A program made the translations under genes and the position numbers. The notes beneath the pieces were generated by a model that had not been told where the DNA came from, searched no databases, and worked only from the letters and a program-made list of their open reading frames with translations. Shown here piece by piece: positions 10,294-19,071 of a stretch of DNA of 64,000 nt (the stretch's first letter is position 1; every line of letters starts with the position of its first letter). This DNA comes from an uncultured Gemmiger sp. (GTDB taxonomy: Bacteria; Bacillota; Clostridia; Oscillospirales; Ruminococcaceae): contig CALXHQ010000001.1 in the NCBI GenBank assembly GCA_944388145.1, forward strand, positions 62,001 to 126,000, in the 5' to 3' direction.

Positions 10294-10923
10294 TCAGTGC
10301 CCGCCTGTTACCCGCCTGGCAAGCCGCTGCAGACCGTCCCACAGGGCGGAACGGACCTCGAATCTGCCAAACACCAGGGCGTTCTCCGCGGCAGTATCAT
10401 AGCGGGCCTCACTGGAGCCGATGCACAGTTCCGGGTATAGCACGCAGAACCAGTTGTGGCCGGCGGCATCCCCCAGCTCGATACGCAGGGCTGTGTACTC
10501 CCCCGCCGGCAGTCGGAAATCGCCGTAATTTCTGGCGGAAAAGTCCGCCTGTTCCAGCCGGACCTGCACCGTCTGACTGCTGCCGGCCGCACGCAGGGCG
10601 TGCTCGGCGGTCTGCTTGAGCCTGGGCAGAGCAGCCGCGACGGCAGCTTCCGCCTGCTGTTTGGTGGAGACCCCCTGCAGGATGTCCGGCATAAGTTCCA
10701 GCACTGCATTGCGCACCTGAAGCTTCAGGCCCTGGTCCCGGGCGCTATCGCTGTTGGCCAGGATGTGCAGGCGCAGCGTATCGGCACAGACCTTGGCTCG
10801 GGTTTGCTCGCAGCGCCAGAGAAAAATGGTAAGTAACAGGGTCAAAACCAGCCCCAGCGCCACACCCAACTCCAGGGCGGTGCGGCGGATTGGCGGCCGG
10901 CGGAAAGATGGCAAACGTTCCAT
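10294..10923 (-). CDS. spoIIR: Stage II sporulation protein R
   Basis: SpoIIR is the forespore-made, secreted signal that activates SpoIIGA, which processes pro-sigma-E in the mother cell. The 209-residue protein has one N-terminal membrane/signal segment (LGLVLTLLLTIFLW). The family signature LRLHILANSDSARDQGLKLQ comes right after it, then VLYPELCIG. The start ATG 10923 follows GGGAGG; an upstream in-frame ATG at 10992 lacks a site. The 164-base gap before it contains a weak sigma-F-like candidate (GATTA at 11021-11017, 15 bases, then GACCATACTT at 11001-10992), which I do not count as established. Its placement before addBA suggests co-transcription. Confidence 0.93.
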   Translation of the reverse strand: MERLPSFRRPPIRRTALELGVALGLVLTLLLTIFLWRCEQTRAKVCADTLRLHILANSDSARDQGLKLQVRNAVLELMPDILQGVSTKQQAEAAVAAALPRLKQTAEHALRAAGSSQTVQVRLEQADFSARNYGDFRLPAGEYTALRIELGDAAGHNWFCVLYPELCIGSSEARYDTAAENALVFGRFEVRSALWDGLQRLARRVTGGH

Positions 10924-11087
10924 AAAAACCTCCCGGCGAAAGCCATAGCTCATGCGGCCTGCCCCAAAGATCGGGGGCTGGCCGGTACCCAAAGTATGGT
11001 CCGCGCCGGGATGGTTTAATCATGGTTTTGGAACGTCAGAGGTTCGGCTCGGGATGAACCAATCCATCCAGAGCGATACCAAGCTGC

Positions 11088-11978
11088 CTACCGCCGGGCG
11101 GCACGGCTGTATACCACCCGGGCGCCGCCGCGGTCGGGCTGGGCCAGGTACACCTGCTTATACTGCCTGCGCAGGGCTGCACAGGCGGCCTTTGCCTTTG
11201 CCTCATCGTCAAAGATGCCGAACACCGCCGCCCCGGACCCGGTCATCTGGCTGGTCAGGGCGCCGTGGCTGTTCAAAAGGGCACGGATGGCGGGAGTCTC
11301 CTTCGCGCCGCTGCAGTGCTCCAGGGCATTGCCCGCCGCGGTGCACAGGGCGGCCAGATTTCCAGCGCGGATCGCATCCTCCTGGGCCTGGCAGTCTGGG
11401 TGGACGGGGCTGCCCATGGTGTCGTACCGGGCAAAGGCCTCCGGCGTGGAGACCCCCACCGACGGCATGGCGATGACAAACCAACACCCCGGGCAGGGCG
11501 GCAGGGCCTTCATCAAATCGCCCACCCCCTGCACCCGGCAGGTGCCGCCCATCAGTGCAAAGGGCACATCGGCGCCGATGGATGCGCCCAGAGCGCACAG
11601 CTCACTCATGGACAGTCGGGCGCCGTACAGCGCATTCATCCCCACCAGCACACCGGCGGCATCGGCGCTGCCGCCCGCCATGCCGGCGCGCACCGGCGTA
11701 ACCTTGCGGATGGTGATATCCACCCCCGCCAGCAGGCCGGTGTAATCAAAAAAGGCCAGCGCCGCCTTGACGGCGGTGTTTTTGTCGTTGACCGGCACAA
11801 AGCTGCCGGGCATGCGGACGTTCAGCGTGTCGCTGCGGCGCAGGGTCAGCTGCTCCCGCAGGGTGATGGCCTGCATGACCATGTCCAGGTCATGGTATCC
11901 GTTGGGCAAAAGGCCCCGCACGTCCAGCGAAAGGTTCAGCTTGGCGGGCGCGAGGACCGTTACGCTCTGTTTTTGCAT
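11088..11978 (-). CDS. ispE: 4-diphosphocytidyl-2-C-methyl-D-erythritol kinase
   Basis: IspE phosphorylates CDP-methylerythritol in the non-mevalonate isoprenoid pathway. The 296-residue GHMP kinase opens with VLAPAKLNLSLDVRG. Its ATP-binding glycine loop is VRAGMAGGSADAAG, a small variant of the common GLGGGSSDAA. MTGSGAAVFGIF is the C-terminal GHMP motif. The ATG at 11978 sits behind GGGGAGA. The gene lies 16 bases after the CPBP protease gene, so they likely share a transcript. Confidence 0.95.
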   Translation of the reverse strand: MQKQSVTVLAPAKLNLSLDVRGLLPNGYHDLDMVMQAITLREQLTLRRSDTLNVRMPGSFVPVNDKNTAVKAALAFFDYTGLLAGVDITIRKVTPVRAGMAGGSADAAGVLVGMNALYGARLSMSELCALGASIGADVPFALMGGTCRVQGVGDLMKALPPCPGCWFVIAMPSVGVSTPEAFARYDTMGSPVHPDCQAQEDAIRAGNLAALCTAAGNALEHCSGAKETPAIRALLNSHGALTSQMTGSGAAVFGIFDDEAKAKAACAALRRQYKQVYLAQPDRGGARVVYSRAARR

Positions 11979-11994
11979 CGGGATCTCCCCTTTT

Positions 11995-12867
11995 TCAGTT
12001 TTGCGGTTTTGCCGCCGCAGCGGTCTGCGGCAGGTGAGCAAGACGCCACAGGCACAGGCTGCCAGCCATGATCAGTCCCGCACCGCCCAGTATCCCGACC
12101 GGATTTGGTCCCAGGAAAGCGTTGGCCGGGCGGGACATCAGCAGGTCCGCCGGTGCCCACAGATCGATGCCGTTGAGCGCCGCATGGAACAGTGCCGCCG
12201 GCCAGACCGACCCGGTGCGCAGGAACAGAAATCCCTCGATGCTGCCCACAAAGACGCAGAACACCACCATAGCCGCGATATTGGCAGCCGGGTGCCCTGC
12301 GCCGTAGTTGTAGCCCATCGCCACAAAGGGCGCATGCCACAGCCCCCAGATCACACTGGTGACCAACACTGCGCGCGCCGGCGAAAGCACTTTGGCCAGC
12401 TTGGGCAGCAAATAGCCGCGCCAGGCAAACTCCTCGCCAAAAGCCTGCGCCAACCCGGTCAGCGGATTGACCAGGACGGCCAGCGGGATCATCTGGGCCA
12501 GCGCCGCCGCATATTCGGCAGGCGCGGCGGCTTCCAGCTGTGCCGCCAGCACCGACCCCATGGGGTCAAAGTCCTGCGGAAAAACAACAAAATACAAAAG
12601 CGCGCCGGCATACACCAGCAGCGGCGTGGCGAACCATACCGCCAGATACCAGCGTACCTGCCCGCGGAAGCGCGGCGCCAGATAAAGATCTCTGGCCCCC
12701 TCGCCGGTGACAAGGCGGGTCAGGATCACGCTGAGCATCGGCGTAAACATGCACGCCACCAGCACATTGCTCTGCCCGGTCAGGCCATACCAGACGGCCA
12801 TGACCGCATCGAACAAAACGACCAGAACGGCAAACACCAGCAGCCGCCGCTTTTCCTGTGGTTCCAA
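11995..12867 (-). CDS. CPBP-family intramembrane metalloprotease
   Basis: The 290-residue protein has about eight hydrophobic segments and the Abi/CAAX-protease (CPBP) motifs. These are E145-E146-x3-R150 in FGEEFAWRGYLLP, H178 in IWGLWHAPF and H228 in AALFHAALNG. Members cleave substrates within membranes; in bacteria the roles are varied (prenyl-protein-like processing, bacteriocin immunity, signalling) and none can be chosen here. The start is TTG 12867 behind AGAAGG. It precedes ispE by 16 bases and follows the aminotransferase gene by 16 bases. Confidence 0.88.
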   Translation of the reverse strand: MEPQEKRRLLVFAVLVVLFDAVMAVWYGLTGQSNVLVACMFTPMLSVILTRLVTGEGARDLYLAPRFRGQVRWYLAVWFATPLLVYAGALLYFVVFPQDFDPMGSVLAAQLEAAAPAEYAAALAQMIPLAVLVNPLTGLAQAFGEEFAWRGYLLPKLAKVLSPARAVLVTSVIWGLWHAPFVAMGYNYGAGHPAANIAAMVVFCVFVGSIEGFLFLRTGSVWPAALFHAALNGIDLWAPADLLMSRPANAFLGPNPVGILGGAGLIMAGSLCLWRLAHLPQTAAAAKPQN

Positions 12868-12883
12868 CCTGTTTTGCCTTCTT

Positions 12884-14068
12884 TCAATCCTGTTTCAGCC
12901 AGCCGTGCTCTTTCAAAAAGGCGCGGATGCGCTTGATGGCGGTCTCCAGATACTCGACGCTGTAGGCGTAGCTGATGCGGGCGTAGCCCTCGCCGGAAGC
13001 GCCGAAGGCGTCGCCGGGGACGATGGCCACGTGTTTTTCCTGCAAAAGCTGTTCGCAGAACTGGGCGCTGGTCAGGCCGGTGCGCTGGATGCTGGGGAAC
13101 ACATAGAACGCCCCCAGCGGCGTGAAGCAGTCCAGGCCCATCTCGTTGAGGGCCTTGACCAGAAAACGGCGGCGGCGGTTATACTCGTCCCGCATTTTGA
13201 CAATCTGGTCATCGCACTGCTGCAATGCTACAATGGCCGCATACTGGCTGGTGGTGGGGGCGGACATGATACAGCTCTGGTGAATTTTTGTCATCACCTT
13301 CAGGACGGGCGCAGGCCCCGCCGCGTAGCCCAGCCGCCAGCCGGTCATGGCGTAGGATTTGGAAAAGCCGTTGACCACGATGGTGCGCTCGGCCATACCG
13401 GGCAGTGAGGCGATGCTGATGTGGCGCTGCCGGCCGTAGGTCAGCTCGGAGTAGATCTCGTCCGACAGGACCATCACATCGGTGCCGCGCAGCACCTCGG
13501 CGATGGCTTCCAGGTCTTCCCGCTCCATCACCGCGCCGGTGGGGTTGTTGGGGTAAGGCAGGATCAGCAGCTTGGTGCGGGGGGTGATGGCATTTTTCAG
13601 CTGTTCGGGCTTGAGACGGAACTGGTCCTCCGGCCGGGTGGCAATGTGCACCGGCACGCCGCCGGTGAGGGATGTGATGGGCTCGTAACAGACAAAGCAG
13701 GGTTCCGGGATGATGACCTCGTCCCCCGGCTGGACCATGGCGCGGATGGCCATATCGATGGCCTCGCTGCCGCCCACCGTGACCAGCACCTGGTCATCCG
13801 GTGAATAGTGCAGGCCGAACCGACGAGCCAGATAGTTGCAGATCTCCACCCGCAGCTCCTTCATGCCGGCGTTGGCCGTGTAGCGGGTGCGGCCCTGCTG
13901 CAGGGTGCGGATAGCTGCGTCCCGGATGGCCCAGGGTGTCTTGAAGTCCGGCTCGCCCACCCCCAGGGAGATGCACTCCGGCATATCGGCGGCCAGGTCG
14001 AAAAACTTGCGAATCCCGGAGGGGCGCATTGCCTTGGCCGCCGGCGCAAGAATCTGATCGTAATCCAT
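12884..14068 (-). CDS. PLP-dependent class I/II aminotransferase
   Basis: A 394-residue fold-I aminotransferase of the aspartate/aromatic type. Visible motifs are SLGVGEPDFKTP, YTANAGMKELR, the nucleotide-like NPTG loop in PYPNNPTGAV, the SDEIYSELTY segment, and the PLP lysine K237 in NGFSKSYAMTGWRLGY. The final Arg for the carboxylate is in YARISYA. The substrate cannot be fixed from sequence. The start is ATG 14068, sharing one base with the Lrp stop (TGATG); an ATG five codons earlier lies inside the Lrp gene. Coupling to an Lrp/AsnC regulator suggests amino-acid-responsive expression. Confidence 0.92.
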   Translation of the reverse strand: MDYDQILAPAAKAMRPSGIRKFFDLAADMPECISLGVGEPDFKTPWAIRDAAIRTLQQGRTRYTANAGMKELRVEICNYLARRFGLHYSPDDQVLVTVGGSEAIDMAIRAMVQPGDEVIIPEPCFVCYEPITSLTGGVPVHIATRPEDQFRLKPEQLKNAITPRTKLLILPYPNNPTGAVMEREDLEAIAEVLRGTDVMVLSDEIYSELTYGRQRHISIASLPGMAERTIVVNGFSKSYAMTGWRLGYAAGPAPVLKVMTKIHQSCIMSAPTTSQYAAIVALQQCDDQIVKMRDEYNRRRRFLVKALNEMGLDCFTPLGAFYVFPSIQRTGLTSAQFCEQLLQEKHVAIVPGDAFGASGEGYARISYAYSVEYLETAIKRIRAFLKEHGWLKQD

Positions 14069-14556
14069 CACAGTACCGTACACTCTCTTTCATCGATCTC
14101 TTCATCCTGGTACAGGACGCCGCCCCGTTTGTAGGTGCGCAGCACAAAGCTGGTGGCGGTGGAAAGCACATCGTCCAGCGGGGACAGACGCTTGGCCACG
14201 AACAGTGCAATTTCCTGGAAGCTTTGCCCCTTGATGCTGACCAGCAGGTCGTAGCTGCCGCTCATCAACATGACGGAATCCACCTCCTCGAAGGCGGCAA
14301 TGGCGGTGGCAATCTCCTCGAAGCCGCGGTCCTTGCGGGGGGAGACATGCAGCTCGATCATGGCCTCCACCTGGTTGACACCGGCCTTTTCCCAATCCAC
14401 CAGGGCCTGATAGCCGTGGATATAGCCCTTCTCATTGGCTTCATCCATCATGGCTGCCACCTGTTCTGTGGGAAGATCCATCATGGCGGCGATATTTTCC
14501 AGCGACAGCCGGGCGTTTTTCTCCAAAATCTGAAGCAGTTCCTGCATGGTATCCAT
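14068..14556 (-). CDS. Lrp/AsnC-family transcriptional regulator
   Basis: The 162-residue protein has an N-terminal winged-helix DNA-binding region (about residues 1-60, LLQILEKNARLSLENIAAMM) and a C-terminal RAM/ACT-like ligand domain (about 65-150, with VDSVMLMSGSYDLLVSIKG). Such proteins sense amino acids and regulate transport or metabolism genes. The ATG at 14556 follows AAAGGAGAT. It is the first gene of the unit with the aminotransferase, and is divergent from the ACT-domain gene at 14893. Confidence 0.92.
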   Translation of the reverse strand: MDTMQELLQILEKNARLSLENIAAMMDLPTEQVAAMMDEANEKGYIHGYQALVDWEKAGVNQVEAMIELHVSPRKDRGFEEIATAIAAFEEVDSVMLMSGSYDLLVSIKGQSFQEIALFVAKRLSPLDDVLSTATSFVLRTYKRGGVLYQDEEIDERECTVL

Positions 14557-14632
14557 ACGTTATCTCCTTTCCCGTCCCGGATTGGCCGGGGCGCGCGGCA
14601 ATGTCCTGCAAGGGACAGAGAATTATGCGAGT

Positions 14633-14641
14633 ATTATAGCA
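14633..14641 (-). promoter_or_regulatory. Extended -10 promoter for the Lrp-aminotransferase unit
   Basis: On the minus strand the sequence reads TGCTATAAT, an extended -10. The region where a -35 would sit has no good match. Transcription would begin about 70 bases before the Lrp start codon. Confidence 0.6.
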
Positions 14642-14829
14642 TACCGCAGCGCAGATTGCACCTTTTTTGGCGGCGGCAAGCGAGAAAGTCCCGCAAAACA
14701 GCCAAACGTCCAACATTTCTATATGCAGGCAGCGGCAATGACACGGCTGCCCGCCGCCTGCGGCGGGTTTCCGCCCAGCCGATCAGGCGCGAGAATTTTT
14801 CCAGGCCGGTACACAAGCACAATGGAATC

Positions 14830-14838
14830 TGGTATAAT
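14830..14838 (+). promoter_or_regulatory. Extended -10 promoter for the ACT-PFL unit
   Basis: TGGTATAAT is a consensus extended -10, about 55 bases before the ACT-domain ATG at 14893. The -35 region is weak. The 336-base gap 14557-14892 holds this and the divergent Lrp promoter; I see no gene or other feature in it. Confidence 0.65.
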
Positions 14839-14892
14839 GGCAATACATGCAATCATTCATGCACTTGAAAAATTTGGGATGGAGGAACTTCC

Positions 14893-15162
14893 ATGAAAGC
14901 TGTTATCACCGTGATCGGCCGGGACACCGTGGGCGTTGTGGCCAAGGTCAGCGCCGTCTGTGCCGAACTGAACATCAATATTGAGGACGTGACCCAGAGC
15001 ATCCTGCAGGAAATGTTCTGCATGATTATGCTGGTGGACCTGTCCAAAGCAAACGCCGCCCCCGATGCCGTCCGCGCCCGCTTTGAGCAGCTGGGCCATG
15101 ATATGGGCATGCAGGTGACGCTGACGCGCCAGGAAGTGTTTGACGCGATGCACACCATCTGA
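14893..15162 (+). CDS. ACT-domain protein (UPF0237 family)
   Basis: An 89-residue single ACT domain beginning MKAVITVIGRDTVGVVAKVS. The GRD-x-VGV-x-AKVS pattern is the ligand-binding turn seen in GcvR-like regulators. It has no DNA-binding or catalytic part, so it probably senses an amino acid or modulates the partner encoded next. The ATG follows GGAGG. The UPF0210/PFL gene starts 18 bases later, and this pair is widely conserved in Firmicutes. Confidence 0.93.
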   Translation: MKAVITVIGRDTVGVVAKVSAVCAELNINIEDVTQSILQEMFCMIMLVDLSKANAAPDAVRARFEQLGHDMGMQVTLTRQEVFDAMHTI

Positions 15163-15180
15163 CGAAAGGGGCGGACCAAT

Positions 15181-16548
15181 ATGCGGATTTTGAATACCGG
15201 CGATATCATGGAAACCATCGAGATGCTCACCAGCGAGAACCTCGATGTGCGCACCGTGACCATGGGCATCAGCCTGCTGGACTGCATCGACCCGGATGGC
15301 AAAAAGGCCTGTGAGAAGATTTACAACAAAATCACTTCCAAAGCCAAAAACCTGGTGCCGGTGGTGGACGCCATCGCCCGGGAGTACGGCATCCCCATTG
15401 TGAACAAACGTATCAGCGTAACGCCCATCGCCATGCTGCTGGGCGCCGCGCCGGACGCCGATCCGGTGGACTACGCCAAAGCGCTGGATGCCGCCGCCAA
15501 GGCAGTGGGCGTCAACTTTATCGGCGGGTTCGGCGCGCTGGTGCACAAGGGCTTTTCGGCGGGCGACAAGCGCCTGATCGAGAGCATTCCCCGCGCCCTG
15601 GCCGAGACCGAGCTGGTCTGCTCCAGCATCAATGTGGGCTCCACCAAGTCGGGCATCAACATGGACGCCGTGGCCATGATGGGCCGGGTCATCCGGGACA
15701 CCGCCGAGCGCACCAAGGACAACATGTGCATGGGTGACGCCAAGCTGGTGGTGTTCTGCAACGCGCCGGAGGACAACCCCTTTATGGCGGGCGCTTTCCA
15801 CGGCCCCGGGGAGCCGGACTGTGAGATCCATGTGGGTGTTTCCGGCCCGGGCGCCGTCCGTGCCGCGCTGGCCAAGCTGCCCAAGGACGCCCCCATGGAC
15901 GAGGTGGCCGAACTGGTCAAGCGCACCGCCTTCAAGATCACGCGGCTGGGCCAGCTGGTTGCCAATCTGGCCAGCCAGTACCTGGGCGTGCCGGCGGGCA
16001 TCATTGACCTGTCGCTGGCGCCCACCCCGGCCATCGGCGACAGCGTGGCCAACATCCTGGAGGAGATGGGCCTGGAAAGCTGCGGCTGCTGCGGCACCAC
16101 CGCCTGCCTGGCCCTGCTGAACGACGCGGTCAAAAAAGGCGGCGTGATGGCCTCCAACCATGTGGGCGGCCTGTCCGGCGCTTTCATCCCGGTGTCGGAA
16201 GATGACGGCATGATCAAGGCGGCCGAATGCGGCAGCCTGACGCTGGAAAAGCTGGAAGCCATGACCGCCGTCTGCTCGGTGGGCATCGACATGGTGGTCA
16301 TCCCCGGCAACACCCCGGCTGAGGTCATCAGCGGCCTGATCGCCGACGAGGCGGCCATCGGCATGGTGAACAGCAAAACCACCGCCGTGCGCGTCATCCC
16401 CGCCATCGGCCACAAGGCCGGCGACGTACTGGACTTCGGCGGCCTGCTGGGCCACGCGCCCATTATGCCCATCAGCAAATTCAGCCCCGCGGTGATGATC
16501 CGCCGGGGCGGGCGCATCCCCGCCCCGATGCAGGCGCTGAAAAACTGA
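15181..16548 (+). CDS. PFL-family protein (UPF0210)
   Basis: A 455-residue soluble protein of the UPF0210 family, distantly related to pyruvate formate-lyase-type barrels but without a shown activity. Characteristic stretches are [40 protein letters not shown] and [20 protein letters not shown], the last with a cysteine cluster CGCCGTTAC. The ATG follows AAAGGGG. It is coupled to the ACT-domain gene and very likely works with it. Confidence 0.93.
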   Translation: MRILNTGDIMETIEMLTSENLDVRTVTMGISLLDCIDPDGKKACEKIYNKITSKAKNLVPVVDAIAREYGIPIVNKRISVTPIAMLLGAAPDADPVDYAKALDAAAKAVGVNFIGGFGALVHKGFSAGDKRLIESIPRALAETELVCSSINVGSTKSGINMDAVAMMGRVIRDTAERTKDNMCMGDAKLVVFCNAPEDNPFMAGAFHGPGEPDCEIHVGVSGPGAVRAALAKLPKDAPMDEVAELVKRTAFKITRLGQLVANLASQYLGVPAGIIDLSLAPTPAIGDSVANILEEMGLESCGCCGTTACLALLNDAVKKGGVMASNHVGGLSGAFIPVSEDDGMIKAAECGSLTLEKLEAMTAVCSVGIDMVVIPGNTPAEVISGLIADEAAIGMVNSKTTAVRVIPAIGHKAGDVLDFGGLLGHAPIMPISKFSPAVMIRRGGRIPAPMQALKN

Positions 16549-16639
16549 GTTTTCTGTACGGGGATGCATCGAATCTGCCAAATTTGCGGGGATCTCTCCG
16601 ATGCCCCCGGGGAAACGCTACTGGAAAGGAAGCAACACA

Positions 16640-17356
16640 TTGGACCTGCGGCCGTATTATGATGTTTTGCGCAAGACCTCGCTGCTGAGGGGGATGCGTG
16701 ATGATGAGCTGGACAACATGATGCAGTGCTTTCACCCTCGGGTGCGCCGCTATGAAAAGGGCGAGTTTTTGCTGCTGGCCGGATATGAAAACCACGAGGT
16801 GGGGATCATTCTGGAGGGAAGCATCACCGCGGTGAAAAACACCCCCGACGGGGCCAGCGTGGCGATCACCCACATGGGGCCTGCCGGGCTGTTTGGGGAC
16901 GTGCTGTCCGGGTCCAGCCTGCGCAGCCCGGTAAGCGTGATGGCCGACGCCCCCTGCCTGGCCATGTACCTGCCCTACCGCAAAATCATTCACCCCTGCC
17001 CCAGCCTGCATGAGAGCCACTGCCAGCTGATGGCGAATCTGGTGACCACCATCAGCAACAAATACTTTGCCTTGGACCGCCGGGTGGAGCTGCTGATCTG
17101 CAAGAGCCTGCGGGCGCGCATTTGCATCTGGCTGCTGGATGAGGCCGAGCGGGCCGGCAGCAACACCTTCAACGTGGAATTGACCCGCGCCGGTCTGGCT
17201 GAATATCTGAACTGTGACCGCAGCGCCCTGAGCCGGGAACTGAGCAGGATGCAGCAAGAGGGGTTGATTGAAACCTACCGGGGCAGTTTTAAGATTCTGG
17301 ACGAGGAGCGCCTGAGGGCGCAATACCAGGGCACCGGGCGGGAAAAGGCACAGTGA
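16640..17356 (+). CDS. Crp/Fnr-family transcriptional regulator
   Basis: A 238-residue regulator with an N-terminal cyclic-nucleotide-binding-like barrel (about 20-125) and a C-terminal helix-turn-helix (ELTRAGLAEYLNCDRSALSR). The cAMP-contact residues of Crp are not obvious. The hinge contains HPCPSLHESHC, a cysteine pair placed as in clostridial redox or haem-responsive members, so a redox role is possible. The start is TTG 16640 behind GGAAAGGAAG. An in-frame ATG at 16601 lacks a binding site and lies in a hairpin stem. It is in the same direction as the ACT-PFL pair. Confidence 0.85.
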   Translation: MDLRPYYDVLRKTSLLRGMRDDELDNMMQCFHPRVRRYEKGEFLLLAGYENHEVGIILEGSITAVKNTPDGASVAITHMGPAGLFGDVLSGSSLRSPVSVMADAPCLAMYLPYRKIIHPCPSLHESHCQLMANLVTTISNKYFALDRRVELLICKSLRARICIWLLDEAERAGSNTFNVELTRAGLAEYLNCDRSALSRELSRMQQEGLIETYRGSFKILDEERLRAQYQGTGREKAQ

Positions 17357-17393
17357 CGGTTCCCGCCGTTTGATCAGGACTTGGGAGGTTTCC

Positions 17394-18383
17394 GTGAACA
17401 ACCGCGAACATCCGATTTTGTACATTGTCATTCCCTGCTACAATGAAGAAGCCGTGCTGCCCATCACGGCACCGCTGTTTCTGGGCAAGATCCGTGATCT
17501 GGCCGCTGCCGGCAAGGTAAGCCCGGACAGCCGGGTGCTGTTTGTGAACGACGGCTCCAAGGACACGACCTGGCAAATCATCTGTGATCTGGCTGCAAGC
17601 GATCCACACTACATCGGCATCAGCCAAAGCCGCAACCGCGGCCATCAAAATGCCGTGCTGGCCGGCCTGATGGAGGCCAAGGACCGCTGCGATATCACCA
17701 TCTCCATCGACTGTGACGGTCAGGACGACATCAACGCCATGGACGCCATGGTGGACGCCTACCGGGACGGCTGCGAGATCGTCTACGGTGTGCGCAGCAG
17801 CCGGGCCACCGATACCTTTTTCAAGCGTTTTACCGCCGAAAGCTTTTACAAGCTGCTGAACGCCATGGGCGCCGAGGTGGTCTACAACCACGCCGACTAC
17901 CGCCTGATGAGCGCCCGTGCCCTGCAGGAGTTTGCCAAATTTAAGGAAGTCAACCTGTATCTGCGGGGCATGGTGCCGCTGGTCGGCTTCAAAAGTACCT
18001 GTGTTGCCTACGAGCGGCATGAACGCATCGCCGGGGAGAGCCACTATCCCCTATCCAAAATGCTGTCACTGGCCTTTGACGGCATCACCAGCCTGTCGGT
18101 CAAGCCAATCCGCCTGATCACCGGGTTCGGCTGCCTTGTGGCGTTGGTGAGCTTTATCGGCGTGATCTGGGCAGTCATTCAGGCTGTGCTGGGCAATACG
18201 GTTTCCGGTTGGGCAAGTACCACCAGCATCGTATGCTTTGTGTCCGGCGTACAGCTGATCTGTCTGGGCGTGATCGGCGAATACATCGGCAAGATTTATA
18301 TGGAATCCAAGCACCGACCGCGGTACATCATCAGCGACCGCACCTGGGACACGGAAACCAGCAATATCAAGGAGGAACACTGA
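17394..18383 (+). CDS. Family 2 glycosyltransferase, membrane-anchored (GtrB/DPM1-like)
   Basis: A 329-residue polyprenyl-phosphate sugar transferase type. The GT-A domain (1-230) has IVIPCYNEEAVLP, FVNDGSKD, SRNRGHQNAVLAGL and the metal-binding SIDCDGQDD. Two transmembrane segments follow (LITGFGCLVALVSFIGVIWA and TSIVCFVSGVQLICLGVIG) and then the GEYIGKIYMESKHRPRYII tail typical of the family. It probably charges undecaprenyl phosphate with a sugar for envelope glycans. The start is GTG 17394 after GGGAGG. Its stop shares a base with the next ATG (TGATG). Confidence 0.92.
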   Translation: MNNREHPILYIVIPCYNEEAVLPITAPLFLGKIRDLAAAGKVSPDSRVLFVNDGSKDTTWQIICDLAASDPHYIGISQSRNRGHQNAVLAGLMEAKDRCDITISIDCDGQDDINAMDAMVDAYRDGCEIVYGVRSSRATDTFFKRFTAESFYKLLNAMGAEVVYNHADYRLMSARALQEFAKFKEVNLYLRGMVPLVGFKSTCVAYERHERIAGESHYPLSKMLSLAFDGITSLSVKPIRLITGFGCLVALVSFIGVIWAVIQAVLGNTVSGWASTTSIVCFVSGVQLICLGVIGEYIGKIYMESKHRPRYIISDRTWDTETSNIKEEH

Positions 18384-18958
18384 TGGCGCGTCAGGTATGG
18401 AAGGGTTCTACCCTGCTCAACCCGGAACCGCCGGTGCTGGTCAGCTGCGGCAGCACCGAAAAGCCCAATCTGATCACGGTTGGCTGGTGCGGGACCATCT
18501 GCACCCAACCGCCCATGGTCAGCATCAGCGTCCGGCCGGAGCGGTACAGTTACGGTCTGATCAAGGACAGCGGGGAGTTTGTCATCAATCTGCCCACTGA
18601 GCAGCTGACCCGCGCGGTGGACTGGTGCGGCGTGAAAAGCGGCCGAGAGGCGGACAAGTTTGCCGCTATGCACCTGCATGCCGCCCCCGCCGCCCGCGTG
18701 GGCACCGTGCTGTTGGAGGAAAGCCCGGTTAACCTGGAGTGCCGGGTGACACAGCGCATCCCGTTGGGCAGCCATGACCTGTTTTTGGCGGAGGTGGTTG
18801 CCGTGGATGTGGAGGAAAGCCTGCTGGATGAAAACGGCAAGCTTTGCCTGAACCGGGCCAAGCTGATTGTCTACTCCCACGGGGATTATCTGGCGCTGGG
18901 CCGCCGGCTGGGCAGGTTCGGGTACAGTGTGCGGAAGAAAAAGACTCCCCGCCATTAA
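18383..18958 (+). CDS. Flavin reductase-family (FMN-binding split-barrel) protein
   Basis: A 191-residue FMN-binding split-barrel protein. Family marks are NPEPPVLVSCG, NLITVGWCGTICTQPPMVSIS, the RPERYSYGLI segment and FVINLP. Related proteins reduce flavin or act as flavoredoxins in anaerobes. The ATG at 18383 overlaps the glycosyltransferase stop and has GGAGG before it. The functional link to that gene is unclear. A terminator hairpin follows at 18971. Confidence 0.9.
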   Translation: MARQVWKGSTLLNPEPPVLVSCGSTEKPNLITVGWCGTICTQPPMVSISVRPERYSYGLIKDSGEFVINLPTEQLTRAVDWCGVKSGREADKFAAMHLHAAPAARVGTVLLEESPVNLECRVTQRIPLGSHDLFLAEVVAVDVEESLLDENGKLCLNRAKLIVYSHGDYLALGRRLGRFGYSVRKKKTPRH

Positions 18959-18970
18959 TTCTATAAGCAC

Positions 18971-19022
18971 ACAGCCAGCCTTCCGCGGAATTGCACTCCA
19001 CGAAGGGCTGGCTGTTTTTTTG
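18971..19022. terminator. Terminator between the flavin reductase gene and tmcAL
   Basis: ACAGCCAGCC (18971-18980) pairs with GGCTGGCTGT (19005-19014), followed by a T-run on the plus strand. The stem serves the plus-strand unit and lies after the convergent tmcAL. Confidence 0.85.
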
Positions 19023-19071
19023 CATTTCCGAATGCCTGTATGCCGCGGGCAGCCGGCAGTTCCACTGTGGT

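Noticed and set aside
10992-11021. A sigma-F promoter for spoIIR
   Set aside because: Only five of seven -10 positions and four of five -35 positions fit; kept as a weak candidate in text, not as a feature.
14857-16581. A 574-codon minus-strand open frame opposite the ACT and UPF0210 genes
   Set aside because: The plus-strand genes are well conserved; the antisense translation is low-complexity His/Ala/Gly.
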